Positions 52,462-62,649 of a stretch of 64,000 bases of DNA are shown here, piece by piece; within the stretch, counting starts at the first letter, position 1, and the number at the start of each line of letters is the position of its first letter. The notes beneath the pieces were generated by a model. It was not told the DNA's origin and did not search any database. It worked only from the letters and a program-made list of their open reading frames with translations. This DNA is from an uncultured bacterium (GTDB taxonomy: Bacteria > CSSED10-310 > CALFER01). Location: assembly GCA_937951895.1 (NCBI GenBank), contig CALFER010000059.1, forward strand, positions 62,001 through 126,000. Direction: 5' to 3'. Made by a program: the position numbers and the translations under genes.

Positions 52462-55400
52462 ATGAGGCAAACCATCATTGCATGTGCGGCGATTCTCTGC
52501 ATCACGGGATCTCTGCAGGCGGCGGTGATCTGGAGCGAGAGCTTCGAATCCGCCAATCTCGGGCATTTCACGGACTGCTATCCGAACCCGGGGTACTGGC
52601 TGGTGCGGAGCACGAATGCGCCGAACATTCAGTGCGACACTGCTCCGGCGATGCCCTGCGACGGAACCATGTGGGCGCATGGCGACACCTACGGATGGAA
52701 CTCACCGACAACCATCGACCTGATGTGGGCGGGTCCGATCGATCTGACCGGGCGAACCGGGCGGATCGACGCCGTGTTCTGTTATCTGGTCGATGAGTAT
52801 TACGGTTATGGCGACGAGCTGTATTTTTATGCCAGTTGCTCGCTGCCGCCCAGCCCGTGCAATCCGGATCAGTGGAATCTGCTCTGGAGCACCACCGGCG
52901 GCTGCACCACGGGTGAGGCGACAGTCGATCTGACATCGCTGGTCGGATGCCATGAAGCCGGAGCGCCGGATTGCGAACAGGTCTACATCGCTTTCGGGTA
53001 TCCCGGCCTGTATTACCGCGGCGTCGGTGTCGACAATGTGCATCTCGTGGACGAAAATCCGTGTCTGAACCAGTATGACTGGGGCGATGCTCCGGATCCA
53101 ACGTTCCCGACACTGGCCTCCTCCAACGGCGCCATGCATCTCGTGGTTCCCGGCATGAGTCTCGGCATGGCGCTCGATTCCGAATCCGACGGGAAACCGA
53201 CGACGGATGCGTCGGGAGACGACACTGCGCTGCAGGACGATGAAGACGGCGTGACCTTCTCTCCCGGAACAACGGTGATGGTCGGGACCGAGATCACCCT
53301 GACGGTTTCGGTCTCGCAACCGGGATACGTCAGCGCGTGGGCGGATCTGAACTGCAACGGCACGTGGAACGAGGGTGGCGAGTTGTTTGTGTCAAGTCTT
53401 CCGGTCGTGGCGGGGACACAGAGCCTGGGTGCGATCACACCGACCGTGTCAGGCAACTGCTATGTCCGTGTCCGGTATTCGACGACGGCCGGTCTGTTGC
53501 ATTACGGTCCGGCACCGGACGGCGAAGTCGAAGACTACAGGATCGTCGTGAACGCGATGCCACTGGTCGGGGACGACTGCGACAACCCGATCACCGCGAC
53601 ATTTCCGGCGGAACTGCCGTTTCACGATGCGATGACCACCTGCACCCTGCAGGCCGAGTATAACTCGACGTGCCTCGGCGGTTACGACAGCGGCGAGGAT
53701 GTCATCTATGAACTGACGCTGACGGAGGACATGTGCCTGTCGTTCACCCTGAGCGGGGATATCGATTACATCGCGATGGCGCTCGATACGGGATGCCCGC
53801 CGGTCGCCGTGAATTGCGCGGCGTTCTGTCAGAGCGCGTCATCCTACACCTGTTCGATTCCGGCGCATCCCATCGTGGCCGGGACCTACTACCTGATGAT
53901 CGACAACTTCGCTCCACCCGGATGCATTCCGAATTATACACTGGACATCATCGAATGCCCGACATCGCCTCCCGGGGACACCTGTGTGGCGCCTGCGTAT
54001 ATCACCTGCGGGGAATGCGTCACCGGAACGACTCTCGGCGCCGTCGACAATTTCGACTGCAACGGAACGACGGCGGGATTCGACGGACCGGATATCGTTT
54101 ACGAACTGACGCTGGATGCCGACACGATGGTGACGATCCGCGGAGAAGCGGCGTTCAATGCGGATTGGGCGATTTCACATACCTGCTCGAATTCGTCTGC
54201 GGACATGCTCTGCACGCTGGATGCGGCCATCAGTTCCGGGACGTCCTGCAGTGATTTCTACAGCAATCCGAACAGCGATCTGTTTTACTCGGGTCTTCTG
54301 ACGACCGGCGTCTATTACATCTGGGTCGACGGATACTCCGCCTCGGATCTCGGTCCCTATACCCTCGAAGTGGATTGCGCCACCGAAACGCCCGATGGCG
54401 ATACCTGTTCGGATGCGATCCCGATTCCGGTGAACGGACCGCAGATCGTGAACGACAATTGCTATCCCTACACGAATGCCTGGACGGTTCACTCGGGGAA
54501 CGACGTCTTCTACCGTCTCGATCTGACGGCCTCTTATCATGTCACGATCTGTCTGAGCGCCGGATATGACACCTATCTGACACTGCTCGAATCGAATTGC
54601 TCAACGGTCATCGCGCGGGATGACGATACGGAATGCACGGGGATTTTCTGTGACGGGGCGTCGCCGCAGGCCAACAATTCATCGATCTCCCGCGTTTTGA
54701 CTCCGGGGGTGTACTACATCGTCGCGGAATCCAACCTGGCGGCGGATTGCGGCCCCTTCTGTCTGGATGTCATGGGGTATATCGTGAACACCTCCACGAG
54801 CGTGATGATCAATGAGGTCGATGTCGACACGGCGGGATCGCCGGATCAGATGGAATTCGTCGAGCTGTTCGACGGCGGCATCGGAATGCGTTCTCTGAAC
54901 AACATGACGGTGGTGTTCTATGACGGCAGTTCGGATTCCGTGTACTACGCCATCGATCTCGATGCCTTTGCCACCAATCCGGACGGCTATTTCCTGCTCG
55001 GCAATCCCGGCGTGACCCCTGTTCCGAACATCACCTTCCCCAACAACACGGTGCGAAACAATGCCTGCGCGGTGGCTCTGTTCTGGGGGCATTCATACGG
55101 ATTTCCGAGCGGCAGTCCGGTGACGACGACGGGCCTGATCGATGCGCTCGTCTACGATGTGGATTATCCGGATGACACGGGGCTTCTGCGGTTGCTGTAT
55201 CCGGGACAGCCTCAGGTCAACGAGAATCAGGAGGGGACATCGACGAATGTATCGATGATGCGCTGTCCGGATGGCGCGGGAGGCATGAGGATCACGAGTG
55301 ATTATTATGTCGGTTTGCCGTGCCCGGCCGGTCCGAACACGACCTGTCCGGCACTCAGGACCCCGACCCCGACTGTGCCACCCACCGCTCCGCCGACCGC

Positions 55401-55494
55401 CACACCGCAACCGGTTCCGTCGACGAGTGCCGGGAGCGTATCCATTCTGCTGATCGCGCTGGGAGCCATGTTGCTGATCGCGCGACGCCGATAA
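52462..55494 (+). CDS. Secreted GEVED/PPC-type multidomain protein with sorting-like C-terminus
   Basis: Secreted protein of 1010 residues. A signal peptide (ending LQA) leads to an anchor-J-like domain (AVIWSESFESANLGHF), a GEVED domain (YDWGDAPDPTFP to GEVEDYRIVV), then about three pre-peptidase-type domains (for example GNDVFYRLDLTASYHVTIC with DTYLTLLESNCST) and a lamin-tail-like domain (VMINEVDVDTAGSPDQM). The tail has a short Pro-Thr linker, VPSTSAGSVSILLIALG, and ARRR. Many paired cysteines. The ATG at 52462 follows GGGAGG; upstream open frame is ignored. A weak promoter may lie at 52369-52396 (TTGATT, 16-base spacer, GATAAC). It stands next to lpdA but is unlikely to be related to it. 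Confidence 0.82.
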   Translation: MRQTIIACAAILCITGSLQAAVIWSESFESANLGHFTDCYPNPGYWLVRSTNAPNIQCDTAPAMPCDGTMWAHGDTYGWNSPTTIDLMWAGPIDLTGRTGRIDAVFCYLVDEYYGYGDELYFYASCSLPPSPCNPDQWNLLWSTTGGCTTGEATVDLTSLVGCHEAGAPDCEQVYIAFGYPGLYYRGVGVDNVHLVDENPCLNQYDWGDAPDPTFPTLASSNGAMHLVVPGMSLGMALDSESDGKPTTDASGDDTALQDDEDGVTFSPGTTVMVGTEITLTVSVSQPGYVSAWADLNCNGTWNEGGELFVSSLPVVAGTQSLGAITPTVSGNCYVRVRYSTTAGLLHYGPAPDGEVEDYRIVVNAMPLVGDDCDNPITATFPAELPFHDAMTTCTLQAEYNSTCLGGYDSGEDVIYELTLTEDMCLSFTLSGDIDYIAMALDTGCPPVAVNCAAFCQSASSYTCSIPAHPIVAGTYYLMIDNFAPPGCIPNYTLDIIECPTSPPGDTCVAPAYITCGECVTGTTLGAVDNFDCNGTTAGFDGPDIVYELTLDADTMVTIRGEAAFNADWAISHTCSNSSADMLCTLDAAISSGTSCSDFYSNPNSDLFYSGLLTTGVYYIWVDGYSASDLGPYTLEVDCATETPDGDTCSDAIPIPVNGPQIVNDNCYPYTNAWTVHSGNDVFYRLDLTASYHVTICLSAGYDTYLTLLESNCSTVIARDDDTECTGIFCDGASPQANNSSISRVLTPGVYYIVAESNLAADCGPFCLDVMGYIVNTSTSVMINEVDVDTAGSPDQMEFVELFDGGIGMRSLNNMTVVFYDGSSDSVYYAIDLDAFATNPDGYFLLGNPGVTPVPNITFPNNTVRNNACAVALFWGHSYGFPSGSPVTTTGLIDALVYDVDYPDDTGLLRLLYPGQPQVNENQEGTSTNVSMMRCPDGAGGMRITSDYYVGLPCPAGPNTTCPALRTPTPTVPPTAPPTATPQPVPSTSAGSVSILLIALGAMLLIARRR

Positions 55495-55509
55495 AGAAGG
55501 AGACTCATC

Positions 55510-56895
55510 ATGCAATACGACTATACGGTCGCCGTCATCGGCGGCGGTCCGGGGGGGTATGCCGCCGCCGGACGCGCCGCACAACTGGGGATGAAAACCG
55601 TTCTGATCGAACGCGAGAGCCTTGGAGGCATCTGCCTGAACTGGGGATGCATCCCGACCAAAGCGCTGCTCGAAAGCGCCCACGCCTGGAAACAGATGCT
55701 GTCCGCAAAGGAATACGGCCTGCTCTGCACGGATCCCGCAGTCGATTTTCCGGCCGTGATCCGGCGGAGCCGCCAGGTGGCTGACCGGATGAGCAAAGGC
55801 GTGGCGTTTCTGATGAAGCAACGCGGTGTCACCGTCATCGACGGCCACGGAACCCTGACCGGTGCTCATGCGATTCATGTCGAAAAGAACGGCGTGACAG
55901 ACGATGTCTCGGCGGAACATATCATCATCGCCACCGGCGGCCGCCCGATCGCTCTCCCCGGCGTGCCGTTCGACGGCGAAACGATCCTCCATTACCGCCA
56001 TGCCATGACGCTCGAAACAATCCCGAAATCCCTCGCCGTGATCGGTGCCGGCGCGATCGGCATGGAATTCGCCGACTTCTACCGCAGTTTCGGAACCGAG
56101 GTGACGGTTATTGAAATGCTGCCGACCGTGCTTCCCAACGAAGACGAAGAGATCATCACGGAACTCATGCGGACACTCCGGCGGAAAAAAATCACGGTTC
56201 ATACCGGAACGAAAGTCACCCATGTCGAAATAACAGCGGCCGGCGTGACGATCGACGCGGAAGGGCCGAAAGGTGCTGTCCGGATCGAGGCCGAAAAGCT
56301 GCTCGTCGCCGTCGGGACACGGCCCAACTCCGAAAATCTCGGACTGGAAGCACTCGGTGTCCGCATCGAACGCGGGTTGATCCGGGTGGACGCCGCAAAG
56401 AAAACCGATGGTGAGGGGATCTATGCCATCGGCGATGTCATCGGCGCCCCGATGCTCGCCCATAAAGCCTCGATGGACGCCCTGATCTGCATCAACGCGA
56501 TCGCCGGACATCCCGTGCCGCCTGCGCAACCCATCCCGGGCTGCACCTACATCCATCCGCAGGTCGCGTCGGTCGGCCTGACCGAAAAGGCCGCCGTTGC
56601 CGCCGGATACTCCGTGAAGAAAGGCCTTTTTCCGTTCCGGGCCAACGGACGATCCATCGCCATGAACGAAACGGACGGTCTGGTCAAACTGGTCTTCGAT
56701 GCATCCAATGACCGATTGATCGGCGCGCATATCATCCACGCATCCGCCAGTGATCTGATCGCCGAAGCGGGTTTAGCCCTGAACCTGAACGCCACAGCCC
56801 GATCACTGGCTGAAACGGTTCACGCGCATCCCACGTTGTCGGAAGCGATCATGGAAGCGGCCGCTTCGGTCCTGGGGGAAGCCATCCACATTTAA
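55510..56895 (+). CDS. lpdA: Dihydrolipoyl dehydrogenase (E3)
   Basis: FAD-containing disulfide oxidoreductase of 461 residues, the usual length. It reoxidises dihydrolipoamide in 2-oxoacid dehydrogenase or glycine-cleavage complexes. The FAD-binding start is VIGGGPGGYAAAGRAAQLG. The redox disulfide is in GGICLNWGCIPTK. NAD binding uses AVIGAGAIGMEFADFY, and the C-terminus HAHPTLSEAIMEAA carries the catalytic His-Glu pair. No E1 or E2 gene is beside it, so which complex it serves is unknown. AAGGAG precedes the ATG. The gene converges with the alpha-2-macroglobulin gene 15 bases away. Confidence 0.94.
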   Translation: MQYDYTVAVIGGGPGGYAAAGRAAQLGMKTVLIERESLGGICLNWGCIPTKALLESAHAWKQMLSAKEYGLLCTDPAVDFPAVIRRSRQVADRMSKGVAFLMKQRGVTVIDGHGTLTGAHAIHVEKNGVTDDVSAEHIIIATGGRPIALPGVPFDGETILHYRHAMTLETIPKSLAVIGAGAIGMEFADFYRSFGTEVTVIEMLPTVLPNEDEEIITELMRTLRRKKITVHTGTKVTHVEITAAGVTIDAEGPKGAVRIEAEKLLVAVGTRPNSENLGLEALGVRIERGLIRVDAAKKTDGEGIYAIGDVIGAPMLAHKASMDALICINAIAGHPVPPAQPIPGCTYIHPQVASVGLTEKAAVAAGYSVKKGLFPFRANGRSIAMNETDGLVKLVFDASNDRLIGAHIIHASASDLIAEAGLALNLNATARSLAETVHAHPTLSEAIMEAAASVLGEAIHI

Positions 56896-56910
56896 GGTGG
56901 GGTTCCCCTC

Positions 56911-59900
56911 TTACGGTCTTCCCTCTTCCCCGGGCAGAACCACGATCGTCGCACCCGCGCTGTTTCCGGAAACGGCCTCCCGATACATCATCTCGGCGAA
57001 CGCGGGCGGTTGCGTATACTGCCCGGCAAACAGCGCCTTGACGCGGAAGTAGAAATCGAACGTACCGGCCGGCAGGGTGTCGAAGTAGAAGGAAACGCGG
57101 TCATCGAGATACTCGGCGTGATCCGGTTCACGCGTCAGAGCATTGGCCGGCTTCGCTTCCGGAGGCGCGGTCAGAAGCTCCGGGTTGAGCGGTTCCATCC
57201 CCGCACACAGCGGCACCGTCACCGCCACGTAGTTTCGTTCCTCGGGATTGACCACCCGCACATGATCCTCGATCACCGTTCCCGCCGCCAGTTCCAAAGT
57301 CCCGCCTCCCCGGTCGATCGGCAGTTTCTCCATCGGTTGATCCGGACCGATCAGTCTGAGGAGTTCACGCGTGACGACAAAACCGTTCTGAGCGGGGTCG
57401 ACCGTGCAACCGAGCGATCCCGGAACATAACTCGCTTCATGGCGGATTCCCACCGGTTTGTCCGCGCGTAACTCGATGGCGGCTGCACCGGTCCCCGTGT
57501 AATACGCGATGGGGGTTTTGGCATCGAGGGTCAACGTGATCGATTCGGTACCCGTCACGAGATGAATTCCGTTGGTTTCACTCGTCGAAAGGTGCCCGTG
57601 TGCGGAGGCATCCGCGAGTGCCATCAGGGCGGCCGCATTGGCGTTGGTGGATCCCCAGCCGGATTCTTTTCCGAGATCGATGATTCCGCGGACAAGAACC
57701 GGGATTCTGGCATGATCCGGTTGCGTCTGGTACAGCGCCCTGAGTGTTTCTCCGGCCGCCCTGACATCGGACGGCAGGATCAGTTCGTTCCCGGCCGTGG
57801 CCTGCAGTCCGCTGAACTGTTCGATCCCCTGACTGAGCTTGAAAACGAGACCTTCCATCATCCGATCGATCAGGCGGGGGAGGATTTCCGGAGCGGTCCG
57901 GCCGGTTCCCGTCGAGGCCAGAATCACCTGGGCCACATCTTCGGAGCTGAGAAACTGGGCCCGGCGGGATAACTCGGCGGCATACGCCGCATTGGACTTT
58001 CCCGCATCCGACAGCGCCCGCAACGCCAGCGCGCGCTCGACATACTCGGCGCCGTGAATGAGGCGGGAGTAATCCGACCGGAGGGACTGTTCGAGAGCCC
58101 GGCAGAACGTGTTCAGTGTCGGTGTATCGATCGTGTATCCCGCCGCCCGGGCCTCGCTCATGAAGGAAACCGCATGAGCGGTCAGAAACACATTACCACT
58201 TGAACCATGCCAATAAGCACACAGTCCGGAATTGTCGATCAGGATTGGCAGAGCATCCAGAACCTCCTGAATCCGCCGATCCGCGCTCGCGCGGTATGCC
58301 GGATGGATCAGGAGATCCGAGATGCGTCTGACGGCCAGCATCGATCGGCCGAAACTGATCCGCTGTTCGGCGCACCCGTACGGATAACCGAAAAAGAAAT
58401 CGAGCCCTGACATCATCCGGAGAGTATCGGCCTGCCCCGCCGTGACGGTGCGTCGGAGTGTTCCCGCACGGATTGCATCGTCTATCGCGGGAATGACCCA
58501 TGGAGATGACTCGCTCAGATCGTTGAACGACGCGAGTGTCACTCTGCGCCGGTCGTCGCGTATCGGCACTTCAATCTCGAAGGCATCACCCGCATCGTCC
58601 GATTCCCGGGACACGGCGACGCGAATCGTCATCGTATCATACTCGAAGGTTCCGTCCGGTCGGCACGGGGGCGAGGCCACGGTCAGCGGCAGTTCGATCC
58701 GGGACGGCTGTGTTTTCTCCCATTCGAATTCCCGGTCGGTGGTCCCATCGAGATTCGCGCCGATCACCTCGAGCCGGGCGCGGCCGTCACCCGCGTCACC
58801 CTCGACGATACGACCGATCGCCAGACCGTTGAACCGGTCACCGGGTCGGACAAACCGGGGAAATGACGGCTGGACGATCACGGGAAGCCGGACCGCCATC
58901 GAGCCTGTTGCAAAACCGAACCGATCCGATCCGCTCGATGCCTTCGCGCGGACGGCGAAGACGGTCAGATTATCGGGCAGAGTGACGGTCACCTGAGCCT
59001 TGCCGTCCTTTCCGGCGGCGATATCCGGCTTGTAGTAGGGCACCGCAACGAAGTTCTTCCGGATCGGCATCTTGTCGAACAGATTCGAATCGTCCTCGGG
59101 AGCGCCGCCTCCGGGCATTTCCGTATACGGAATACACCCGAACGGCAAGTCCCGTGTATCGTGCAGCGCCAACCGGCTGAATACCGGTTTGATGAAATCG
59201 GGAATCGGGTCGAGGCGTCGTTCCTTTCCGAGTGACAACACAGCCTGATCCACCAGCCACAAGGTGATCTCGCCGGGAACCGGTTTTCCGGCCGCGGTCA
59301 GAGCGATATCGATCGTGACAGTGTCGCCCGGTTTCGCCCTGGGAGGGTATTTCAATGCGATGTCGAGCGCGTGTTCGACGGGTTTGACGTTCAGATACAC
59401 CGTCGAGGCCATGGTGGCGGGTTTCCCGAGATCCAGGGTGGCGCCGGGCTGAGGCGTCACGCCGGGGATCCTCCCGCGCATCAGGACGCAATGCACCGGC
59501 ACACGCGGCACGTAATGCTTGCGAATCGGGACCTGAATCACTCCGGAGCCGTCGCGTACCGGTACCCATGAATAGATATTCGCTTCCGGAGCTTCGATCA
59601 CGACCAGCGCAGACGCGTTCTGGAACGGGCTCTGGATGACGATCGAGGCCGTGTCGCCGGGGGCGTAATCCGAGCGGTCCGTGGCGAGATCGAACACGCG
59701 CGTCACGGGTCGGGACCAGGTGACGGGTTCATCGCCGCCGACAAAGAAATCCGATCGGACCACGTAGGCGCGTCCGAGCGAGTCGGTTCCTTCGAGTTCG
59801 ACGACATAGACGCCGGCGGACGGAATATCCAGATCGATGTTCCGGGGTGTTTCGCGGCTGGTCAGCCGGTCCTCCCGGAGCGTTTCGTCCACCACATCCG

Positions 59901-62649
59901 TCACGTATCTTGCGACACCGTCGGTAAAATCCGACGCGCGCAGATGGGAGTGCCACTGACGCCGGATCAGACGCATCGTGACTTCCCTGCCGGCGACCGG
60001 TTTTTCATCCGGTCCGAGGACGATGAACTCGGCGGCCGCATCCGAGGCCGTCTCGAAGTACCGCCCCGTTTTCAGTCCGATCGCGAAGGGCGGCACCGCC
60101 ACGATGCGGCGGGCGGTCGTCACCGTCATGTCGTCCACATCCCGGACGGTCGCTTCGACGGCATAGATCCTGGGCTCGGCCGACATGTCCGACGCCGGAT
60201 TGATCGAGAGAAGATCCGAGCCGGTATCATCGGTCGTTCCGTCGGAATCGAGTTTCGGCCAGGACTCCGGTGGTTTCCTCCCGATGAACTGCTGATGCAC
60301 CGAGAAACCAAAGCCGGGATACCGGGCAGGCTTCCAGTCATAGGGCAACTGCGTGACTTTCCAGTTGACCGGGCGCGCCGCAACACTACCTCCGGCATAA
60401 TAGGAGGCGGTCATCCGGATTTCGAACGGCGCATCGAGAGGCACGCGGTCGGGACCATGCAGGGAAACCTCGAAACGCGGAATGCGATAGGCATCGATCC
60501 GGAAACTGGTTGAGCAGATTACATGCTCGATCGGCTCGATCACCTCAACCTGATACAGACCGGTCGGCAGGTTGGGTTCGGCGAACGCATGGTAAAAATT
60601 GCCCGGTTCCTTCACCGAAATCGGAATGCTCCATTCGGAGTCTCCGGGGCTCCTGATTTTCAGAACAATGTCTTTCGCCATCGGGTCCAGTCGGCCGTCG
60701 ATGCGATTCCTGATATATCCTTTGATGTGCACGGTATCGTCCGGACGATAAACGGGGCGTTCCGTGAAGAGATGCCCGACGGATCCATCCGCCGGATCGT
60801 CGCCGTGTTCGTAGCAGATGTACTGCAGCCAGGTCTGACGGGAGGGCGTCCAGTTGCCGTCCGCGTATGTGTCGGGAATCTGATTCGGGTCGAGCACGAG
60901 TACATCGTCGTCCTTGGTCACGACAATCCGATGGATCCCGCACTCATTCATTTTCGTTATCCGGAACCGGAACAGGCCTTCATTATCCGTCGTTCCTTCG
61001 ATCTGGGCGATCCCGGTTCGGGAGTCCCGTTCGAAGCGTTCCACACGGATCGACGCCCCCTGAACCGGTTGGGAAGTCGACAGGGATGTCACCGAAAACA
61101 CCACGGTTTCATCGTTTTCGATGGTCGTCAGGGACAGGTCGGTTGCCTGGATCCGCACGAAACTCCGGCGGGTGGAGGTGTCGAGCGTGCGGATTCCGAT
61201 GATGTAATGACCGGATGTCTGTGGTCCGAAGGTGTCGGCCAGAATGGGTTCGAGGTCGATTCCGGCGTGTCCCGCCGGGTCGGATGCCGAGAAGGGCAGA
61301 TCAGCCAGCATGCTCACGTCCGGAACATTCAGGTTGCCCAACTGCCGAGACAATTCCCACGAATGGATCATCGAATAGCGGAATTGATAGGGTTCCGGTT
61401 CTTCTCCGGCAGGAGGAGGCGCATCGTTTTCGTCGATTTCCACCGGATCGTCGGGGAACGGCCAGTAGGAGATGTCGAGAGGGTCGACGCGATAGATGCG
61501 CAGATCGACCTGATCGAATCCGCGGCCGTCGATCGGAATCTGCTGCGGCCCGAACCGTTCCACGATCCCTTGCGCGCGCGTCCATTTGATGTAAGCGGGC
61601 TGATTCGGAAAATAGAAAAACAGCTCGCTCGACGAACCGAGAACGAGTTTCCGGCCCGATGCATCGGTCAGTGGAGAAGGTGCCAGAGTCACGTGATACA
61701 GCACATCCCGCTCAAAATCGCCGTTCAGATAGAGCAGCTTGCCTTCGGCTGTGAAATCCAGGTTGGAGACCATCGGGGCGATGCGTACGAGATCGCGTCC
61801 TTCGATGGGGGTGACCGGGCGCAGGGTCGATGAAAACTCGATGGCGAACACGGCCTTCCCGACCCCGCAGTTCAGTGCCTGATCCTTCGAGTACACCGAA
61901 CCTTCAACCGTGATGGGAAGCCGGTTCGTCCGGGATCCGAACGCGATGGGCCGGAACGGTTCCGCCGTCGCGAACGTCAGCGCGGTGAATCGGCCGAAGG
62001 AGGGGTCGTCGCCGAGTTGCATGGTCACGGACGCGTGCGTTCCCGCCGGAATCGGATCATGACAGGTCACCACGATGGTCATCGGATCATGGCGGTCGGA
62101 CCGAGGCAGCGACTTGAGTTCAAAATCCTGGCGGTTCAGAACCCGGAATCGATCCCCCGGTAAACCGGGCAATGGTCGCAGTTCGATTTCAAGCATCTCC
62201 GCAAAGCGGACCGGATCGACCGGATCCGGAAAGGTCAGTGTGAACGAATCGATCGGATCCAGATTCTCGGAGGCTGACGCAGGAGACGTTCGGATCGGCG
62301 GAGACGCGAGACAATGCAGAGTCCGTTCGGATCCGTCGAGGCGAAAGGTGAAAGACGCATGGGGAGGCCATGCGTCGACGGGGCGAAACTGCAGGGTTCT
62401 CGAGTCGATCCAGATGAATTCGCCCGGATAGTCAGGATCCATCTCCACGTATTCTTCAGGATTCGGTTCAGTGGCCCCCGGTTCGATATCGGATGCGTCC
62501 GACATGAAAAACGTGACGGGATCCCAACGTCTGAGGAATTGTTCCGGAACGATTTTTCCGGATGCCCACACCGTGCAACCGATGGGATCAAGGCACAGGA
62601 CCAGACTCAGGAGGGACAGGATCAGAGAAAGACGAGTTGCAGGTTTCAT
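56911..62649 (-). CDS. Bacterial alpha-2-macroglobulin family protein with thioester motif
   Basis: Extracytoplasmic protein of 1912 residues that in other bacteria traps attacking proteases by a bait region and thioester. The N-terminus is a signal-like segment (SLILSLLSLVLCL). The body shows MG-type domains, for example the MG2-like TERPVYRPDDTVHIKGYIR. The characteristic A2M segment SGSDRFGFATGSMAVRLPVI precedes the thioester PYGCAEQRISFGRS (C1426, E1428, Q1429), so the reactive bond should form. An alpha-helical toroid follows, and the C-terminus has the receptor-domain-like strands. Its ATG overlaps the partner gene stop (ATGA) and GGAGGG lies nine bases upstream. The usual PBP1C neighbour is not present. 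Confidence 0.88.
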   Translation of the reverse strand: MKPATRLSLILSLLSLVLCLDPIGCTVWASGKIVPEQFLRRWDPVTFFMSDASDIEPGATEPNPEEYVEMDPDYPGEFIWIDSRTLQFRPVDAWPPHASFTFRLDGSERTLHCLASPPIRTSPASASENLDPIDSFTLTFPDPVDPVRFAEMLEIELRPLPGLPGDRFRVLNRQDFELKSLPRSDRHDPMTIVVTCHDPIPAGTHASVTMQLGDDPSFGRFTALTFATAEPFRPIAFGSRTNRLPITVEGSVYSKDQALNCGVGKAVFAIEFSSTLRPVTPIEGRDLVRIAPMVSNLDFTAEGKLLYLNGDFERDVLYHVTLAPSPLTDASGRKLVLGSSSELFFYFPNQPAYIKWTRAQGIVERFGPQQIPIDGRGFDQVDLRIYRVDPLDISYWPFPDDPVEIDENDAPPPAGEEPEPYQFRYSMIHSWELSRQLGNLNVPDVSMLADLPFSASDPAGHAGIDLEPILADTFGPQTSGHYIIGIRTLDTSTRRSFVRIQATDLSLTTIENDETVVFSVTSLSTSQPVQGASIRVERFERDSRTGIAQIEGTTDNEGLFRFRITKMNECGIHRIVVTKDDDVLVLDPNQIPDTYADGNWTPSRQTWLQYICYEHGDDPADGSVGHLFTERPVYRPDDTVHIKGYIRNRIDGRLDPMAKDIVLKIRSPGDSEWSIPISVKEPGNFYHAFAEPNLPTGLYQVEVIEPIEHVICSTSFRIDAYRIPRFEVSLHGPDRVPLDAPFEIRMTASYYAGGSVAARPVNWKVTQLPYDWKPARYPGFGFSVHQQFIGRKPPESWPKLDSDGTTDDTGSDLLSINPASDMSAEPRIYAVEATVRDVDDMTVTTARRIVAVPPFAIGLKTGRYFETASDAAAEFIVLGPDEKPVAGREVTMRLIRRQWHSHLRASDFTDGVARYVTDVVDETLREDRLTSRETPRNIDLDIPSAGVYVVELEGTDSLGRAYVVRSDFFVGGDEPVTWSRPVTRVFDLATDRSDYAPGDTASIVIQSPFQNASALVVIEAPEANIYSWVPVRDGSGVIQVPIRKHYVPRVPVHCVLMRGRIPGVTPQPGATLDLGKPATMASTVYLNVKPVEHALDIALKYPPRAKPGDTVTIDIALTAAGKPVPGEITLWLVDQAVLSLGKERRLDPIPDFIKPVFSRLALHDTRDLPFGCIPYTEMPGGGAPEDDSNLFDKMPIRKNFVAVPYYKPDIAAGKDGKAQVTVTLPDNLTVFAVRAKASSGSDRFGFATGSMAVRLPVIVQPSFPRFVRPGDRFNGLAIGRIVEGDAGDGRARLEVIGANLDGTTDREFEWEKTQPSRIELPLTVASPPCRPDGTFEYDTMTIRVAVSRESDDAGDAFEIEVPIRDDRRRVTLASFNDLSESSPWVIPAIDDAIRAGTLRRTVTAGQADTLRMMSGLDFFFGYPYGCAEQRISFGRSMLAVRRISDLLIHPAYRASADRRIQEVLDALPILIDNSGLCAYWHGSSGNVFLTAHAVSFMSEARAAGYTIDTPTLNTFCRALEQSLRSDYSRLIHGAEYVERALALRALSDAGKSNAAYAAELSRRAQFLSSEDVAQVILASTGTGRTAPEILPRLIDRMMEGLVFKLSQGIEQFSGLQATAGNELILPSDVRAAGETLRALYQTQPDHARIPVLVRGIIDLGKESGWGSTNANAAALMALADASAHGHLSTSETNGIHLVTGTESITLTLDAKTPIAYYTGTGAAAIELRADKPVGIRHEASYVPGSLGCTVDPAQNGFVVTRELLRLIGPDQPMEKLPIDRGGGTLELAAGTVIEDHVRVVNPEERNYVAVTVPLCAGMEPLNPELLTAPPEAKPANALTREPDHAEYLDDRVSFYFDTLPAGTFDFYFRVKALFAGQYTQPPAFAEMMYREAVSGNSAGATIVVLPGEEGRP

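Noticed and set aside
55093..56739. Open frame of 548 codons antisense to lpdA
   Set aside because: lpdA is a textbook match with all active-site motifs; the opposite frame has no domain.
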